Positions 17,120-26,976 are shown, counted from the stretch's first letter. The stretch is DNA of 64,000 nucleotides from Kiritimatiellia bacterium (GCA_017403825.1 JAFRDO010000067.1:39469-103468); one strand, 5' to 3'. Made by a program: numbers and translations. The notes: generated by a model from the sequence alone, not told the origin.

Positions 17120-18262
17120 TCACTCGAATACGGCGAAGGCCGGCAGCCCCTTTACCTGCCCGAAGCCGTCAAGACGCTGGAGCTCTCGCATGTCCTCCGC
17201 CTGCAGGCGTATCACGGTGTAGCGGGCACACGCGTCGCGCACGGCGGGCTCCGCCAGTACGCGATCCATCGCCGCGCAGTTCTTGCACCAGCTTGCCCAG
17301 CAGTCCACCAGCACTGGCCTCTCCGCCGCCGCAAGCGCCGCAGGGAACGTCGCGGGCGTCACTGATGCCGCAGTCGCCGCGCCGTCCGCAGAAGCCAAGA
17401 AGCCGCGCAACGCCATGCGCCCGTACCAGGCGGCGAAGCCGAAGACAACCACTGCGAAGACGCGGTTTACCCATCTCATCCAGGCTCCCGGCTTGGGCAG
17501 CACGCTCATTCCGGCTCCGAGGAACGGCCATGGAAGCGCCATACCCAGCCCAAGCACGAACGGCAGAGCGAGCGCAAGCCTGTTGCCGCGCGCGAAGCCG
17601 TCCGCCGTGAGCAGAAGCACAGAGACAAGGATCGGCGCTACGCATGCCCCGGCCAGCACGGCGCTAAGCATTCCCATAAGAAACGCGCCGGTCCGGAAGC
17701 GCCGCGCCGAGAAGTCGATGCGGAACACGCCGAGCAGCGCGAGGGCGAGCGCGGCGAACACGGCAGCGACGGCGGCGTTGAACCAGGGACTCGACTGTAT
17801 CGTCCCGAAGGCGAGACCGCCCACCGCCGCGGCAACTCCGAGCGCACCGTAGGCGATCGCTATGCCGAGCCCGTACAGCAGGCCGCGCATCGCCGACTTG
17901 CCTATGACCAGCAAGTTGACGGGAATCATCGGCAGCACGCATGGCGTGAGGTTGAGGGCAAGGCCGCCGAGCAGCACCAGCAGCAGGGTCAGCAGGAAAC
18001 CGGCGTCGCCGAACGGACGCCGGTCGTCTGCGGCGCGGTTCTCAAGGAACGCCACGAACCGCTCGGCGGACATGTAGCCCTGGGCGATTCGCGGCGCTTC
18101 GCCTGACGGCTTCGCCGCCGCGCTGCCGGCGTCCGATTCGACCAGCCTGCACATGCCGTCCGTGCACTCGTACGTCCGCCCGTTGATCACCTGCACCTCG
18201 CCGCACGCGGCCATCGCCGCCATTGCCGCCACAAAACACAGTGAGAATGCAGTTTTCTTCAT
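17120..18262 (-). CDS. dsbD: DsbD-like thiol:disulfide interchange protein
   Basis: The start at 18262 gives a signal peptide (MKKTAFSLCFVAAMAAMAA). The protein (380 residues) has a short N-terminal periplasmic part, and a transmembrane electron-transfer domain with the paired cysteine motifs LNLTPCVLPMIPV and GACVAPILVSV. A C-terminal thioredoxin domain has active site DCWASWCKNCAAMD. It would move electrons from cytoplasmic thioredoxin across the membrane. The N-terminal DsbD-alpha domain of proteobacteria is missing, replaced by about 50 residues with two Cys (TYECTDGMCRLV). Its -10 box ends 6 nt before the ATG. Confidence 0.85.
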   Translation of the reverse strand: MKKTAFSLCFVAAMAAMAACGEVQVINGRTYECTDGMCRLVESDAGSAAAKPSGEAPRIAQGYMSAERFVAFLENRAADDRRPFGDAGFLLTLLLVLLGGLALNLTPCVLPMIPVNLLVIGKSAMRGLLYGLGIAIAYGALGVAAAVGGLAFGTIQSSPWFNAAVAAVFAALALALLGVFRIDFSARRFRTGAFLMGMLSAVLAGACVAPILVSVLLLTADGFARGNRLALALPFVLGLGMALPWPFLGAGMSVLPKPGAWMRWVNRVFAVVVFGFAAWYGRMALRGFLASADGAATAASVTPATFPAALAAAERPVLVDCWASWCKNCAAMDRVLAEPAVRDACARYTVIRLQAEDMRELQRLDGFGQVKGLPAFAVFE

Positions 18263-18268
18263 GACCAA

Positions 18269-18274
18269 ATTATA
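18269..18274 (-). promoter_or_regulatory. -10 box (TATAAT) directly abutting the dsbD start
   Basis: The minus strand reads GATATAATTTGGTC followed immediately by the ATG at 18262. The usual 6-7 nt from -10 to +1 puts the transcription start on the start codon itself, predicting a leaderless mRNA. No Shine-Dalgarno sequence is present. Confidence 0.55.
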
Positions 18275-18317
18275 TCCTATCCCCGCATAATGCGCAAGAA
18301 GGCGCCGCGGACGTCCG

Positions 18318-20363
18318 TCAGCCCAACAGTTCCAGGAGACGCGCCTCGTCAATGACCTCGGTGCCGAGCTTGCGGGCCTTCTCGGTCTTCGTCGCGCCGA
18401 CGTTCTCGCCCGCTATCAGGTATCGCGTCTTCGAGGTCACGGAGCTTTGCACGATTCCACCGGCGCGGCGGATCAGCTCCGCATACTCCTCTCGCGGACG
18501 CGAAAGCGTCCCCGTAAGAACGCAACCGACGCCTGCGAGCGGACCGAACGCGACGACAGGCGCGGACTCCTCGCGCGCCGGGTCGATCCCCAGCTCGGCC
18601 ATGCGCTCAAGGAAGCGCCGCCCGTAGTCGCTCGAAAAGAACGCCAGCACGGCCTTCGCCGCCTCGACCTTGATCTTGAGGATCTTGCGGTCCTTACCCT
18701 TCTTCGCGTCGTTCTCGACCACGTTCCTCAGCACTTCGCTTCCTGCGAGGTCGCTGAACTTCGCGTGCTCCGCCGCTATGTCGCGCGCCACCGTCGCACC
18801 GACGTTGGGTATGCCGATGGCAAACAACCAGCGGTGCAACGGCAATGACCTGGCGGACGCCAGCGCCTCAATAACCGTAATCGCGTTCTTGCCGAAGCGG
18901 TGCCCAGAGACGTCAAGCGCGGAAAGAGAGTCCGCACCAAGCGAAAAGAGGTCGAGAGGGTCGGACACCATACCCTTCTCCACAAGCGCGTCCACCACCG
19001 TCTCGCCAAGCGCCCGCACATCCAGCGCGTTGCGCGAGGCGAAGTGCTCAATGCGCCGGCTCAGCTGCGCCGGGCACGCCGGGTTCGCGCAGCGAATCGC
19101 TACCTCGCCCTCCTCGCGCACGGTCGCGCCGCCGCATACCGGGCAGGCCGACGGCATCTCGAAAACGCGTTCCGCCCCCGTGCGCTTCTCGGGAATCGGC
19201 GCCTCGACGGCAGGTATCACGTCGCCGGCCTTCACGAGCCAGACGTGATCGCCTATGCGGATGTCCTGCCGGGCAATCTGGTCGGCGTTGTGCAGCGTCG
19301 CACGGGAAATGACCGATCCGGCAAGCTCCGTGGGACGCAGCTCCGCCACCGGGGTCAGTATCCCGGTGCGACCGACCTGCACGGTAATCGACTCAACAAC
19401 CGTCTCAGCGCGTTCCGGCGCATACTTGTAGGCGCGTGCCCAGCGCGGGCCATGAGCCGTCGCGCCGAGGACGTCGTAAAGACGGCGCTCGTCGACTTTC
19501 ACGACCGCCCCGTCTATCTCGAAGCGGAACGAATGGCGCAGGCCGCCCAACTCGTCTATGGCCGCGAAGACCTCGCCCATGCTCTTGCACGATTTGGACC
19601 ACGGGGCCGTCGGGAAGCCCCAGCGGCGGAACGCCGCGATCATCTCCATGTGGGAGGCGAACCCGTCGCACCCGACGCTCCCCGCGTTATAGACCACTAT
19701 GTCCAGCGGACGGCTCGCCGCCTCCTTCGGGTCCAGCTGCTTCAGGCTCCCGGCGCAGGCGTTGCGCGGATTTGCGAACGGTTCGCGTCCCGATTCCTCC
19801 TCGCGCTCGTTCAGCTTCACGAAGCCGTCGCGCGTCATGTAGGCCTCGCCGCGAACCTCCAGCGCGTCAGGGGCGTCAGCGGGCAGCGTCAGCGGAATGG
19901 ACCTGATCGTCCTGGCGTTCTGCGTGATATCGTCGCCCACGATGCCGTTGCCGCGTGTCGCTGCCTGCACGAGCCGCCGCCCCTCGTAGCGGAGAGACAG
20001 CGACACTCCGTCAATCTTCGGTTCAACGTCGTAGGTAAAGCCGGTCTCCCCCAGGTCGCGCCTGATCATGGCGTCAAAGTCGGCCAGGTCGGGCTTCGAA
20101 TGCGTCTTGTCCAGAGACTGCATCGGCAGTTCGTGCCGCACCTGACGGAATCCGGCGACGGGTGCGCCCGAGACGCGCTGCGTCGGGGAGTTCGGGTCTC
20201 GGAACTGCGGATAGTCGCGCTCAAGCCGCAGCAGCTCTTCGTAGAGCAAGTCATAGTCGCGGTCGCCGATGACCGGCCGCGCCTCCACATAGTAAAGCCT
20301 GTCATGCCGGTCGATTTCCGCGACCAACCACCGGATCCTTTGCTGCGCCTCCTCGTTCGTCAT
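18318..20363 (-). CDS. ligA: NAD-dependent DNA ligase
   Basis: This ligase seals DNA nicks in replication and repair. The start at 20363 (MTNEEAQQRIRWLVAEID) matches the family; longer in-frame starts add unrelated sequence. The adenylation motif is EPKIDGVSLS (Lys in KxDG). It also has an OB fold, a zinc finger (CPVCGG...CANPACPAQL), helix-hairpin-helix motifs and a C-terminal BRCT domain (GVGCVLTGTLSRPREEYAELI). The length, 681 residues, is normal. It overlaps the DUF2062 gene upstream by ATGA. Confidence 0.96.
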   Translation of the reverse strand: MTNEEAQQRIRWLVAEIDRHDRLYYVEARPVIGDRDYDLLYEELLRLERDYPQFRDPNSPTQRVSGAPVAGFRQVRHELPMQSLDKTHSKPDLADFDAMIRRDLGETGFTYDVEPKIDGVSLSLRYEGRRLVQAATRGNGIVGDDITQNARTIRSIPLTLPADAPDALEVRGEAYMTRDGFVKLNEREEESGREPFANPRNACAGSLKQLDPKEAASRPLDIVVYNAGSVGCDGFASHMEMIAAFRRWGFPTAPWSKSCKSMGEVFAAIDELGGLRHSFRFEIDGAVVKVDERRLYDVLGATAHGPRWARAYKYAPERAETVVESITVQVGRTGILTPVAELRPTELAGSVISRATLHNADQIARQDIRIGDHVWLVKAGDVIPAVEAPIPEKRTGAERVFEMPSACPVCGGATVREEGEVAIRCANPACPAQLSRRIEHFASRNALDVRALGETVVDALVEKGMVSDPLDLFSLGADSLSALDVSGHRFGKNAITVIEALASARSLPLHRWLFAIGIPNVGATVARDIAAEHAKFSDLAGSEVLRNVVENDAKKGKDRKILKIKVEAAKAVLAFFSSDYGRRFLERMAELGIDPAREESAPVVAFGPLAGVGCVLTGTLSRPREEYAELIRRAGGIVQSSVTSKTRYLIAGENVGATKTEKARKLGTEVIDEARLLELLG

Positions 20364-20842
20364 GGGGACATCATCCTGGATTTTCCCGCAGCCCTTCTGT
20401 TGCGCTGGCGCACGACAAGGCTCCGGACTATGAAGTAGGTGATTGGCGTCAGCACGACCGCAAGCAGGAAGCCGCCCAGGAAGAACGAGACCATCGCCTC
20501 GGCGCCAAGCCGCCTTACTGAACTCCAAGTCCACTCGACGCTCATCAGACGCGCAAACGAAAGCGAGCCGCCGAAAAGCATCTTGTTCACCACATAGGTC
20601 TGGGCCGGATAGATGACAAAAATCGTCACCGGGTTGGTTATGAACGTACCGAGGGTTGCCCCTATCTTCGAGACACGCATCATCATCGCGAGCGGCACCG
20701 CGACTATCAGCTGCAAACCGAACGGCACCGAACAGCCGATGAACATCCCAAGGGCCCAGCCGGCGGCAACATCCTCCGGCGGCAGCGGATCTTTGAGAAC
20801 CTTGGCCCTAAGGCGTTGCCAAAGTGCGCTCAGCGAACCCAT
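20360..20842 (-). CDS. DUF2062 membrane protein
   Basis: A 160-residue protein with the DUF2062 pattern: PLPPEDVAAGWALGMFIGCSVPFGLQ near residue 20, then membrane segments and a FITNPVTIFVIYP motif near residue 68. The function of this family is not established; it is often near glycosyltransferase or envelope genes. It overlaps ligA by ATGA and shares one base with the DUF1015 stop (TGATG), so the three genes form one coupled block. Confidence 0.88.
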   Translation of the reverse strand: MGSLSALWQRLRAKVLKDPLPPEDVAAGWALGMFIGCSVPFGLQLIVAVPLAMMMRVSKIGATLGTFITNPVTIFVIYPAQTYVVNKMLFGGSLSFARLMSVEWTWSSVRRLGAEAMVSFFLGGFLLAVVLTPITYFIVRSLVVRQRNRRAAGKSRMMSP

Positions 20843-22035
20843 CAGACGGCATGGACGAAGAGCCCGCTCCTGAGCTTGGGCTCGAACCAGGTAGACTTCG
20901 GAGGCATGATCGCCCCGGCGTCGGCAATGGCCATCATCTCTTCGACGGTGACCGGCTCCATCGCGAACGCTACCGCGTTCTCGCCCGAGTCGACCTTCGC
21001 CGCAAGTTCGGCGTCGCCGCGTATGCCGCCCATGAACGATATGCGCGGGTCGGTGCGCGGATCGCCGATTCCGAGGACAGGCGCCAGCAGCCTGTCCTGA
21101 AGGTACGAGACGTCAAGCGAAGCTACGACGTCCGCTCCGGCAGGCAGGCTCCACGAAAGGTCAGTCCACCTGCCGCCGAAGTACATGCGGCAGTTGCGCT
21201 CGCCCTTCTTTCCGATGGCAAAGTTCTCGGATACCTTCGACATGAACTCGTATTCGGACAGGCCGTTCAAGTCCCTGACCAGCCGGTTGTAGGCGAGTAT
21301 CTTCAGTTGGCTCGCTGGGAAGATGACCGCCATGAAGAAGCGGCTCTCGCCCTCGAAGCCGTGCGCCTGTGCGTAGCGAGCCGCCGCCGCGCTGCGGTGG
21401 TGGCCGTCGGCGATGTAAGCTACGGGAATCCGCGCGAAGAGCTCTACCAGCTCGTCGGCCGCGCAGTCCCTTGAGGACGCGATCTCCCACACCGTGTGGC
21501 CGATGCCGTCAGGCGCCACGAAGTCATAGAGCGGTTCGCGGCGGCAGGCGTCGGCGACTATAAGGTCGATCGCCTTGTCATCGCGGTAGGTGAGGAACGC
21601 AGGCCCGGTGTGCGCGGAAAGAGTCTCGATGTGGCGCGTGCGGTCGTCTTCCTTGTCCTTGCGCGTCTTCTCATGCTGCTTCAGGACGCCTGACAGGTAG
21701 TCCTTCGTGTCAAACGTCGCCACGATACCGGTCTGCGAGTGGGAGCCCATGGTCTGGCGATAGGCGTAGAACTTCGGCTCGCCGTCTCGCACGAGCGTGC
21801 CGTCGCCAACCAGGCGGTCGAGCGCACGGCGCGCCTGGGCATACGCCTCCGGCGACGCACAGTCCGTTCCGTCCGGCAGGTCGATTTCCGGACGCGACAC
21901 GTGGAGGAAGCTCCTCGGATTGCCAGCGGCAAGAACCTTTGCCTCGGCCGTGTCGACTACGTCATACGGAACCGCCGCGACGTCCGCCACAAAGCGGACG
22001 TCGGGCCGGATGGCCACAAACGGACGGATCGTCAT
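20842..22035 (-). CDS. DUF1015 family protein
   Basis: The 397-residue protein matches DUF1015 (a PF06245-like family): MTIRPFVAIRPD start, VPYDVVDTAEAKVLAAGNPRSFLHVSRPEIDLP, KQHEKTRKDKEDDRTRHIETL, and YIADGHHRSAAAARYA. The conserved GHHR suggests an active or binding site, but the reaction is unknown. In other genomes it is often next to serine-biosynthesis genes; none are seen here. It lies 3 bp downstream of the surface-repeat protein. Confidence 0.9.
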   Translation of the reverse strand: MTIRPFVAIRPDVRFVADVAAVPYDVVDTAEAKVLAAGNPRSFLHVSRPEIDLPDGTDCASPEAYAQARRALDRLVGDGTLVRDGEPKFYAYRQTMGSHSQTGIVATFDTKDYLSGVLKQHEKTRKDKEDDRTRHIETLSAHTGPAFLTYRDDKAIDLIVADACRREPLYDFVAPDGIGHTVWEIASSRDCAADELVELFARIPVAYIADGHHRSAAAARYAQAHGFEGESRFFMAVIFPASQLKILAYNRLVRDLNGLSEYEFMSKVSENFAIGKKGERNCRMYFGGRWTDLSWSLPAGADVVASLDVSYLQDRLLAPVLGIGDPRTDPRISFMGGIRGDAELAAKVDSGENAVAFAMEPVTVEEMMAIADAGAIMPPKSTWFEPKLRSGLFVHAV

Positions 22036-22038
22036 GGT

Positions 22039-22602
22039 TCAGAACCCGATGTTGACGATCGGGAAGAACTGAAGCTCGGCGTCGCGGATTATGTTGATGA
22101 GGCCGACCTGATAGCCGTGCATCGTCTCGGACCGGTTGATGATGCCGACCTGGAAACCCTCGGTCTCGCCGGAGACGTTCACGAGGCCAACCTGGGCGCC
22201 GCGCATGGAATTCGCCTCGTTCCAGAGACCGCCCTGGAGACCGAGCAGGTCGCCGCCGCCAACGGAGTTGTAAAGGCCGACCTGCACGCAGGCCGCATCG
22301 TCCTTGACGTCGTTGCGCAGCAGGTTCACCTGGATGCCCTCGAAGTAGAGCGACCGGCCCCACAGGCCGAGGTCGATGCCGGTTATGTTCTCCTGGCGCG
22401 TCGAGAACGGAAGCGTCAGGCGAAGACCGATGACGTCGGGGACGTCAGGGAATTCGCAGATGGCGATGAACGCCGGCCAGACATCGCTGCTGTGGCTGCG
22501 TTCCTCGCGCACGGGGACCGCGTCATCCGCAGCCTCCGGCTCCTGTGCAAACACGGGCGCGACTGCTGCCGCGACCAGGGCGAGAGTGATCAACTTCTTC
22601 AT
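22039..22602 (-). CDS. LA_2272-like surface repeat protein
   Basis: The 187-residue protein starts with a signal peptide (MKKLITLALVAAAVAPVFA). It then carries at least five copies of a strand repeat of the form GxQVGLxN (GIQVNLLRN, CVQVGLYNS, GLQGGLWNE, GAQVGLVNV, GFQVGIINR, GYQVGLINI) and ends FFPIVNIGF. This matches the LA_2272 surface-repeat family that I recall from Leptospira and gut bacteria. Localisation is probably the outer membrane or cell surface; the role is unknown. Confidence 0.75.
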   Translation of the reverse strand: MKKLITLALVAAAVAPVFAQEPEAADDAVPVREERSHSSDVWPAFIAICEFPDVPDVIGLRLTLPFSTRQENITGIDLGLWGRSLYFEGIQVNLLRNDVKDDAACVQVGLYNSVGGGDLLGLQGGLWNEANSMRGAQVGLVNVSGETEGFQVGIINRSETMHGYQVGLINIIRDAELQFFPIVNIGF

Positions 22603-22635
22603 TGCTTGCTCCTGCTGATTGTGACTGTTGCGTAA

Positions 22636-22641
22636 ATTATA
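22636..22641 (-). promoter_or_regulatory. -10 box (TATAAT) of the surface-repeat protein operon
   Basis: The minus strand reads GTATATAATTTACG, with a GGAG Shine-Dalgarno sequence downstream and the start at 22602. This promoter may serve the repeat protein, DUF1015, DUF2062 and ligA genes. Confidence 0.5.
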
Positions 22642-22660
22642 TACTTTCTGCGGCGGAAAA

Positions 22661-23158
22661 TCAACCGACCGTGACCTTCTTGATCTCCACGGGCGTCACC
22701 GGCACGTCCTGATGGGGACCCGCGCTGCCGGTCTTCACCTTGGCGATGGCGTCCACCACCTCCATGCCGGAAGTGACCTTTCCGAACACCGCATAGCCGA
22801 AGCCCTGCGGCGTCGGGTTCTGGAAATCGAGGAATCCGTTGTCGACGAGGTTGATGAAGAACTGGCTTGTCGCCGAGTCCACGACCATCGTGCGGGCCAT
22901 CGCGATAGTGCCGCGCAGGTTCTTCAGGCCGTTCATCGCCTCGTTGCGGACCGGCTCGCGCGTCGGCTTCTGGCGCATGTCCTTCGTGAAGCCGCCGCCC
23001 TGGATCATGAACCCGTCGATCACGCGGTGGAAGATCGTGCCGTCGTAGTGGCCGTCCTGCGCGTACCGCACGAAGTTGGCGACCGTCGCCGGCGCCTTCT
23101 CGTCGTCAAGGGCGAGCACGATGGCTCCCCTGTCCGTCTCAATTGTTGCTGTCTTCAT
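22661..23158 (-). CDS. ppiB: Cyclophilin-type peptidyl-prolyl cis-trans isomerase
   Basis: A 165-residue single-domain cyclophilin without a signal peptide, so cytoplasmic. Family motifs are [20 protein letters not shown] (active-site Arg), ATSQFFINL and [17 protein letters not shown]. It overlaps the end of gatA by 20 bp, which implies coupled translation. It assists protein folding and has no specific link to its neighbours. Confidence 0.93.
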   Translation of the reverse strand: MKTATIETDRGAIVLALDDEKAPATVANFVRYAQDGHYDGTIFHRVIDGFMIQGGGFTKDMRQKPTREPVRNEAMNGLKNLRGTIAMARTMVVDSATSQFFINLVDNGFLDFQNPTPQGFGYAVFGKVTSGMEVVDAIAKVKTGSAGPHQDVPVTPVEIKKVTVG

Positions 23159-24545
23159 AAGCCTTGCATATCCTTAGCAGCCGCTCTTCCTCGAAGCCGC
23201 CGCAGATGAACTGGACGCCGACCGGCAGGCGCGTGCCCTCCGTAAGACCCGCAGGCACGGACGCCGCACAGACCCCGGCGAGGGCGGACGGTATCGTGTA
23301 GAGGTCGTTCAGGTACATGGTCAGCGGATCCTGGTTCTCGCCGAACTTGAACGCCGGAGTCGGAGCGCACGGAGAGACGATGGCGTCAACCTTCTCAAAC
23401 GCTTCCACGAAGTCGCGGGTGACGAGCGTGCGCACCTTCTGCGCCCTCCCGTAGTAGGCGTCGTAGTAGCCGCTGGACAACACGTAGGTGCCCATGATTA
23501 TGCGGCGCTTCACCTCCGGCCCGAAGCCCTCCGCCCTGCTCTTCGTGTAGAGCGAATAGACGTCTGTCGCCTTGTCGCTGCGATGCCCGTACCTGACGCC
23601 GTCGAACCGCGCGAGGTTCGCGCTTGCCTCCGCCGGCGCTATGATGTAATATACGGCCATCGCATACTCGGTGTGCGGCAGCGAGACCTCCACCAGCTCG
23701 GCCCCCGCCGCCTCGCAGGCGCGGATCGCCGCCTCGGTGATGCGCCGCACCTCCGGGTCCAAGCCGGACACGTCGAAATATTCCTTTGGCAGCCCGAGCC
23801 GCACGCCCTTCAGCGTTGCGCCCTCAAGCGCCGCCGCGTAGTCCGGCACCGGCACGTCAGGCGTCGTCCCGTCCATCGCGTCATGGCCCGCCAGAGCCTT
23901 GAGAAGGATCGCCGCGTCCTCGACGGACTTCGTCATCGGCCCCACCTGGTCAAGTGAGCTTGCGAACGCGGTGACGCCGTAGCGGCTGACGCGCCCGTAG
24001 CTCGGCTTCACCCCGACGCACCCGCAGAAGCTGGCTGGCTGGCGTATCGACCCGCCAGTGTCCGTGCCGAGCGCGGCAATGCAGAGGTTTCCGCCGACGG
24101 CCGCCGCGCTTCCGCCGGACGAGCCGCCGGGCACGCGAGAGAGGTCGTGCGGATTGCGCGTCACCCCCAGACCGGAGTTCTCCGTGGAGGACCCCATCGC
24201 GAACTCGTCCATGTTCACGCGACCGGCGGGTATGAAGCCGTTGGCCTTCATGTTGCGGATGACCGTCGCGTCATATGGCGACACGTAGCCCTTCAGGATC
24301 TTCGACGCGCACGTGCAGGGCTGGCCATTCACGTTTATGAGGTCCTTGATTGCAATCGGCACCGATTTCGGGTTCTCCCGCGCGAGCCGCAAGGCGCCTT
24401 CCTCGTCGAACGTAAGATAAGCGCCGATCTTGCCGTCCGCCGCATGGTACCTGTCGATGACCGCCTGCGTCAGCTCCTCGCTGGTGAAGTCGCCCTTCGC
24501 CAGACCCTCCTGCGCCGCCTTTATCCCGAGTTCGTAGAGTTCCAT
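23139..24545 (-). CDS. gatA: Glu-tRNA(Gln)/Asp-tRNA(Asn) amidotransferase subunit A
   Basis: GatA releases ammonia from glutamine to amidate mischarged Glu-tRNA(Gln) or Asp-tRNA(Asn). The 468-residue product carries the amidase signature: catalytic Lys in [10 protein letters not shown] (about residue 64), and the Ser-Ser-Lys region [15 protein letters not shown] around residue 140. [18 protein letters not shown] follows. It ends [10 protein letters not shown]. It is preceded by gatC, 2 bp away. gatB is not in the window. Confidence 0.96.
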   Translation of the reverse strand: MELYELGIKAAQEGLAKGDFTSEELTQAVIDRYHAADGKIGAYLTFDEEGALRLARENPKSVPIAIKDLINVNGQPCTCASKILKGYVSPYDATVIRNMKANGFIPAGRVNMDEFAMGSSTENSGLGVTRNPHDLSRVPGGSSGGSAAAVGGNLCIAALGTDTGGSIRQPASFCGCVGVKPSYGRVSRYGVTAFASSLDQVGPMTKSVEDAAILLKALAGHDAMDGTTPDVPVPDYAAALEGATLKGVRLGLPKEYFDVSGLDPEVRRITEAAIRACEAAGAELVEVSLPHTEYAMAVYYIIAPAEASANLARFDGVRYGHRSDKATDVYSLYTKSRAEGFGPEVKRRIIMGTYVLSSGYYDAYYGRAQKVRTLVTRDFVEAFEKVDAIVSPCAPTPAFKFGENQDPLTMYLNDLYTIPSALAGVCAASVPAGLTEGTRLPVGVQFICGGFEEERLLRICKAYEDSNN

Positions 24546-24547
24546 CG

Positions 24548-24847
24548 TCAGCTCTCCGCACCCTCGACGATCTTCGGCAGCAGGAACTCGTCGCCCACAC
24601 GCGCCGGCGCATTGCCTAGCGCGGTCTCGACCGGCAGGGACTCGCCCACCTCGTCCTCGCGGAACGCATTGACGAGCGTGCGACCGTGCATCATCGGCTC
24701 GATGCCCTCGACATCAACCTCGGAAATCTTCTCCACGTAGCCGACGATGCTCTCGAGCTGAGGCTGGAATACCGCCCGCTCCTCGGCAGTCAGCTCCAGC
24801 CGGGCCAGTTCGGCCACGTACCCGACGTCGATCTTGCCAGCCTGCAT
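24548..24847 (-). CDS. gatC: Glu-tRNA(Gln)/Asp-tRNA(Asn) amidotransferase subunit C
   Basis: The 99-residue protein has the GatC pattern: VGYVAELARLELTAEERAVFQPQLESIVGYVEKI followed by TLVNAFREDEVGESLP. It stabilises GatA in the GatCAB complex. It sits directly before gatA and 21 bp after purM on the same strand. Confidence 0.93.
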   Translation of the reverse strand: MQAGKIDVGYVAELARLELTAEERAVFQPQLESIVGYVEKISEVDVEGIEPMMHGRTLVNAFREDEVGESLPVETALGNAPARVGDEFLLPKIVEGAES

Positions 24848-24868
24848 GATTGCCGAAAGGCCGCTCCC

Positions 24869-25906
24869 TCAGTTCTTGTAGGTCACGACGCCGGTGCCCT
24901 TGCGGCAGACGCCGATAATCGAATACTGCTGGTGCTGCGCGCGCAGTATGTTCGTGGCCTTCACGAGATCCTTCTTCGCGATGATCACGACGTAGCCAAT
25001 GCCCATGTTGAACACGCGGTACATCTCGTCGCGGTCGACCCTGCCCTGGCGCTCGATGAACTTGAAGATCGTCGGCACCTCCCAGGACGCGCGGTCGATC
25101 TCGGCGTTCACGCACTTCGGCAGCACGCGCGGAATGTTGTCGGGGAAGCCGCCGCCGGTGATGTGCGCCATACCGGTGATGCGCACCTTGCGCTCCATCA
25201 GCTTCGCAACCGGCCGAAGGAAGCTGCGGTGCACCGCCAGCAGCGCATCGCCGAACGTCTGGTTGGTGCCTGGCAGCTTGTCCTGCCAGCTGTAGCCGGA
25301 AAGGTCGAAGATAACGCGCCTGGCCAGCGAAAAGCCGTTAGTCTGCAGCCCCCCGGAAGGGAAGCCGATAATCACGTCGCCCGCACGGATCGACTTGCCG
25401 GTGATGAGGTTCTTCCTCTGCACGCAGCCGACGATCGTGCCGACGAGGTCGTATTCGCCGGCGGGGTAGAGGCCCGGCATCTCGGCGGTCTCACCGCCGA
25501 GAAGCGCCATCTTGTTCTCCTTGCACGCCTTGCACAAGCCGCTCACAACCTGCTTGAACTGCTCGGGAACCACCTTCGCCGTGCCGACATAGTCCATGAA
25601 GAACAGGGGCTTCGCGCCCTGCACCAGTATGTCGTTCACGCAGTGGTTCACGATGTCCTGCCCGACCGTGTCGTGCCGGTTCATCATCGCCGCGACCTTG
25701 AGCTTCGTGCCCACGCCGTCGGACGACGCTACGAGGATCATGTCCTTTCCCGGCGGGACCTTATGAAGCCCGCCGAACGAGCCGATCCCGCCGATGACGT
25801 TCTGGGTCTTGGTGGCGGCGACCATCTGCTTGATGGCGCCGACCGCGCTCATCTTGACGTCGATGTTTACGCCCGCCTGCGCATAAGCCGACTTCTTCTC
25901 CGCCAT
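24869..25906 (-). CDS. purM: Phosphoribosylformylglycinamidine cyclo-ligase
   Basis: PurM makes aminoimidazole ribotide from FGAM in purine synthesis, using ATP. The 345-residue protein begins KSAYAQAGVNIDV and contains VASSDGVGTKLKVAAM, HCVNDILVQGAKPLFFMDY, GGETAEMPGLY and HITGGGFPDNIPRVLP, all diagnostic of AIR synthetases. It is in the fba-purM-gatC-gatA-ppiB block. No other purine gene is in the window. Confidence 0.96.
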   Translation of the reverse strand: MAEKKSAYAQAGVNIDVKMSAVGAIKQMVAATKTQNVIGGIGSFGGLHKVPPGKDMILVASSDGVGTKLKVAAMMNRHDTVGQDIVNHCVNDILVQGAKPLFFMDYVGTAKVVPEQFKQVVSGLCKACKENKMALLGGETAEMPGLYPAGEYDLVGTIVGCVQRKNLITGKSIRAGDVIIGFPSGGLQTNGFSLARRVIFDLSGYSWQDKLPGTNQTFGDALLAVHRSFLRPVAKLMERKVRITGMAHITGGGFPDNIPRVLPKCVNAEIDRASWEVPTIFKFIERQGRVDRDEMYRVFNMGIGYVVIIAKKDLVKATNILRAQHQQYSIIGVCRKGTGVVTYKN

Positions 25907-25923
25907 GACGACCCCCCGAACTA

Positions 25924-26922
25924 TCAGAGCTTGTTGTTGGAACCGAGAACCTTCACGATCTTGTGGACGTAAAGCTCCTTCATGGCCTCGCGCGCCGGCG
26001 TAAGGTACTGGCGCGGGTCGAAGTGACCCGGATTCTCCGCAAGGTGCTTGCGTATGGCCGCAGTCATCGCAAGGCGCGAGTCGCTGTCGATGTTGATCTT
26101 GCAGACCGCACTCTTCGCCGCCTTCCTGAGCTGCTCCTCGGGAATGCCGATCGCGTCAGGCAGCTTGCCGCCGAACTTGTTGATGGTGTCGACGTGCTCC
26201 TGCGGCACGCTGGACGACCCGTGCAGCACGATCGGGAAGCCGGGAAGCTTCTTCTCCACCGCCTTCAGCACGTCGAACGCCAGCGGCGGCGGAACGAGCT
26301 TGCCCGTCTTCGGGTCGCGGGTGCACTGCTCGGGCTTGAACTTGTACGCCCCATGCGAGGTACCGATGGAGATGGCGAGCGAGTCGCAGCCCGTCTTCGT
26401 GGCGAACTCGATCACCTCTTCGGGCTTCGTGTAGTGGCTCTCCGCCGCCTGGACCTCGTCCTCGACGCCGGCAAGCACGCCCAGCTCTGCCTCGACCGTA
26501 ACGTCATGCTTGTGCGCGTAGGCGACGACCTTCTTGGTAAGCTTGATGTTCTCCTTGAAGGGAAGCGCGCTGCCGTCGATCATAACCGACGAAAAACCGC
26601 TGTCGATACAGCTCTTGCAAGTCTCATAGCTGTCGCCATGGTCAAGGTGAAGCACTATCTGCGGCTTCTTGCAGCCAAGCTCCTTGGCATAGGCGACCGC
26701 ACCCTCGGCCATGTACCTAAGGATCGTCGGGTTCGCATACTTGCGCGCCCCCTTCGACACCTGCATGATGACGGGAGACTTCGTCTCGACCGCTGCCTGC
26801 ACGATGGCCTGCATCTGCTCCATCGTGTTAAAGTTGAACGCCGGAATCGCATAACCGCCCTTGACGGCCTTCGCGAACATCTTCTTGGTATTGACAAGAC
26901 CAAGTTTCTTGTAACTGACCAT
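25924..26922 (-). CDS. fba: Class II fructose-bisphosphate aldolase
   Basis: A zinc-dependent aldolase that cleaves fructose-1,6-bisphosphate in glycolysis. The 332-residue product has the motifs GYAIPAFNFNTMEQMQAI, IVLHLDHGDSYETCKSCI (zinc-binding His and catalytic Asp), EAELGVLAGVEDEV and AISIGTSHGAYK. It leads the operon, with an AAGGAG ribosome-binding site and a TGGTATAAT promoter about 46 nt upstream of the start. Confidence 0.95.
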   Translation of the reverse strand: MVSYKKLGLVNTKKMFAKAVKGGYAIPAFNFNTMEQMQAIVQAAVETKSPVIMQVSKGARKYANPTILRYMAEGAVAYAKELGCKKPQIVLHLDHGDSYETCKSCIDSGFSSVMIDGSALPFKENIKLTKKVVAYAHKHDVTVEAELGVLAGVEDEVQAAESHYTKPEEVIEFATKTGCDSLAISIGTSHGAYKFKPEQCTRDPKTGKLVPPPLAFDVLKAVEKKLPGFPIVLHGSSSVPQEHVDTINKFGGKLPDAIGIPEEQLRKAAKSAVCKINIDSDSRLAMTAAIRKHLAENPGHFDPRQYLTPAREAMKELYVHKIVKVLGSNNKL

Positions 26923-26967
26923 TTTTTCTCCTTAATATCAACTCCCTACGTATGGGAATTGAAGGAT

Positions 26968-26976
26968 ATTATACCA
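26968..26976 (-). promoter_or_regulatory. Extended -10 promoter (TGGTATAAT) of the fba operon
   Basis: The minus strand has an exact TGGTATAAT. Predicted transcription start is near 26961, giving a leader of about 38 nt that includes the Shine-Dalgarno sequence. The rest of the 26923-27102 gap is AT-rich and holds nothing else recognisable. Confidence 0.65.

Noticed and set aside
18900..20438. Plus-strand open frame of 512 codons
   Set aside because: It is complementary to ligA, with biased composition and no domain.
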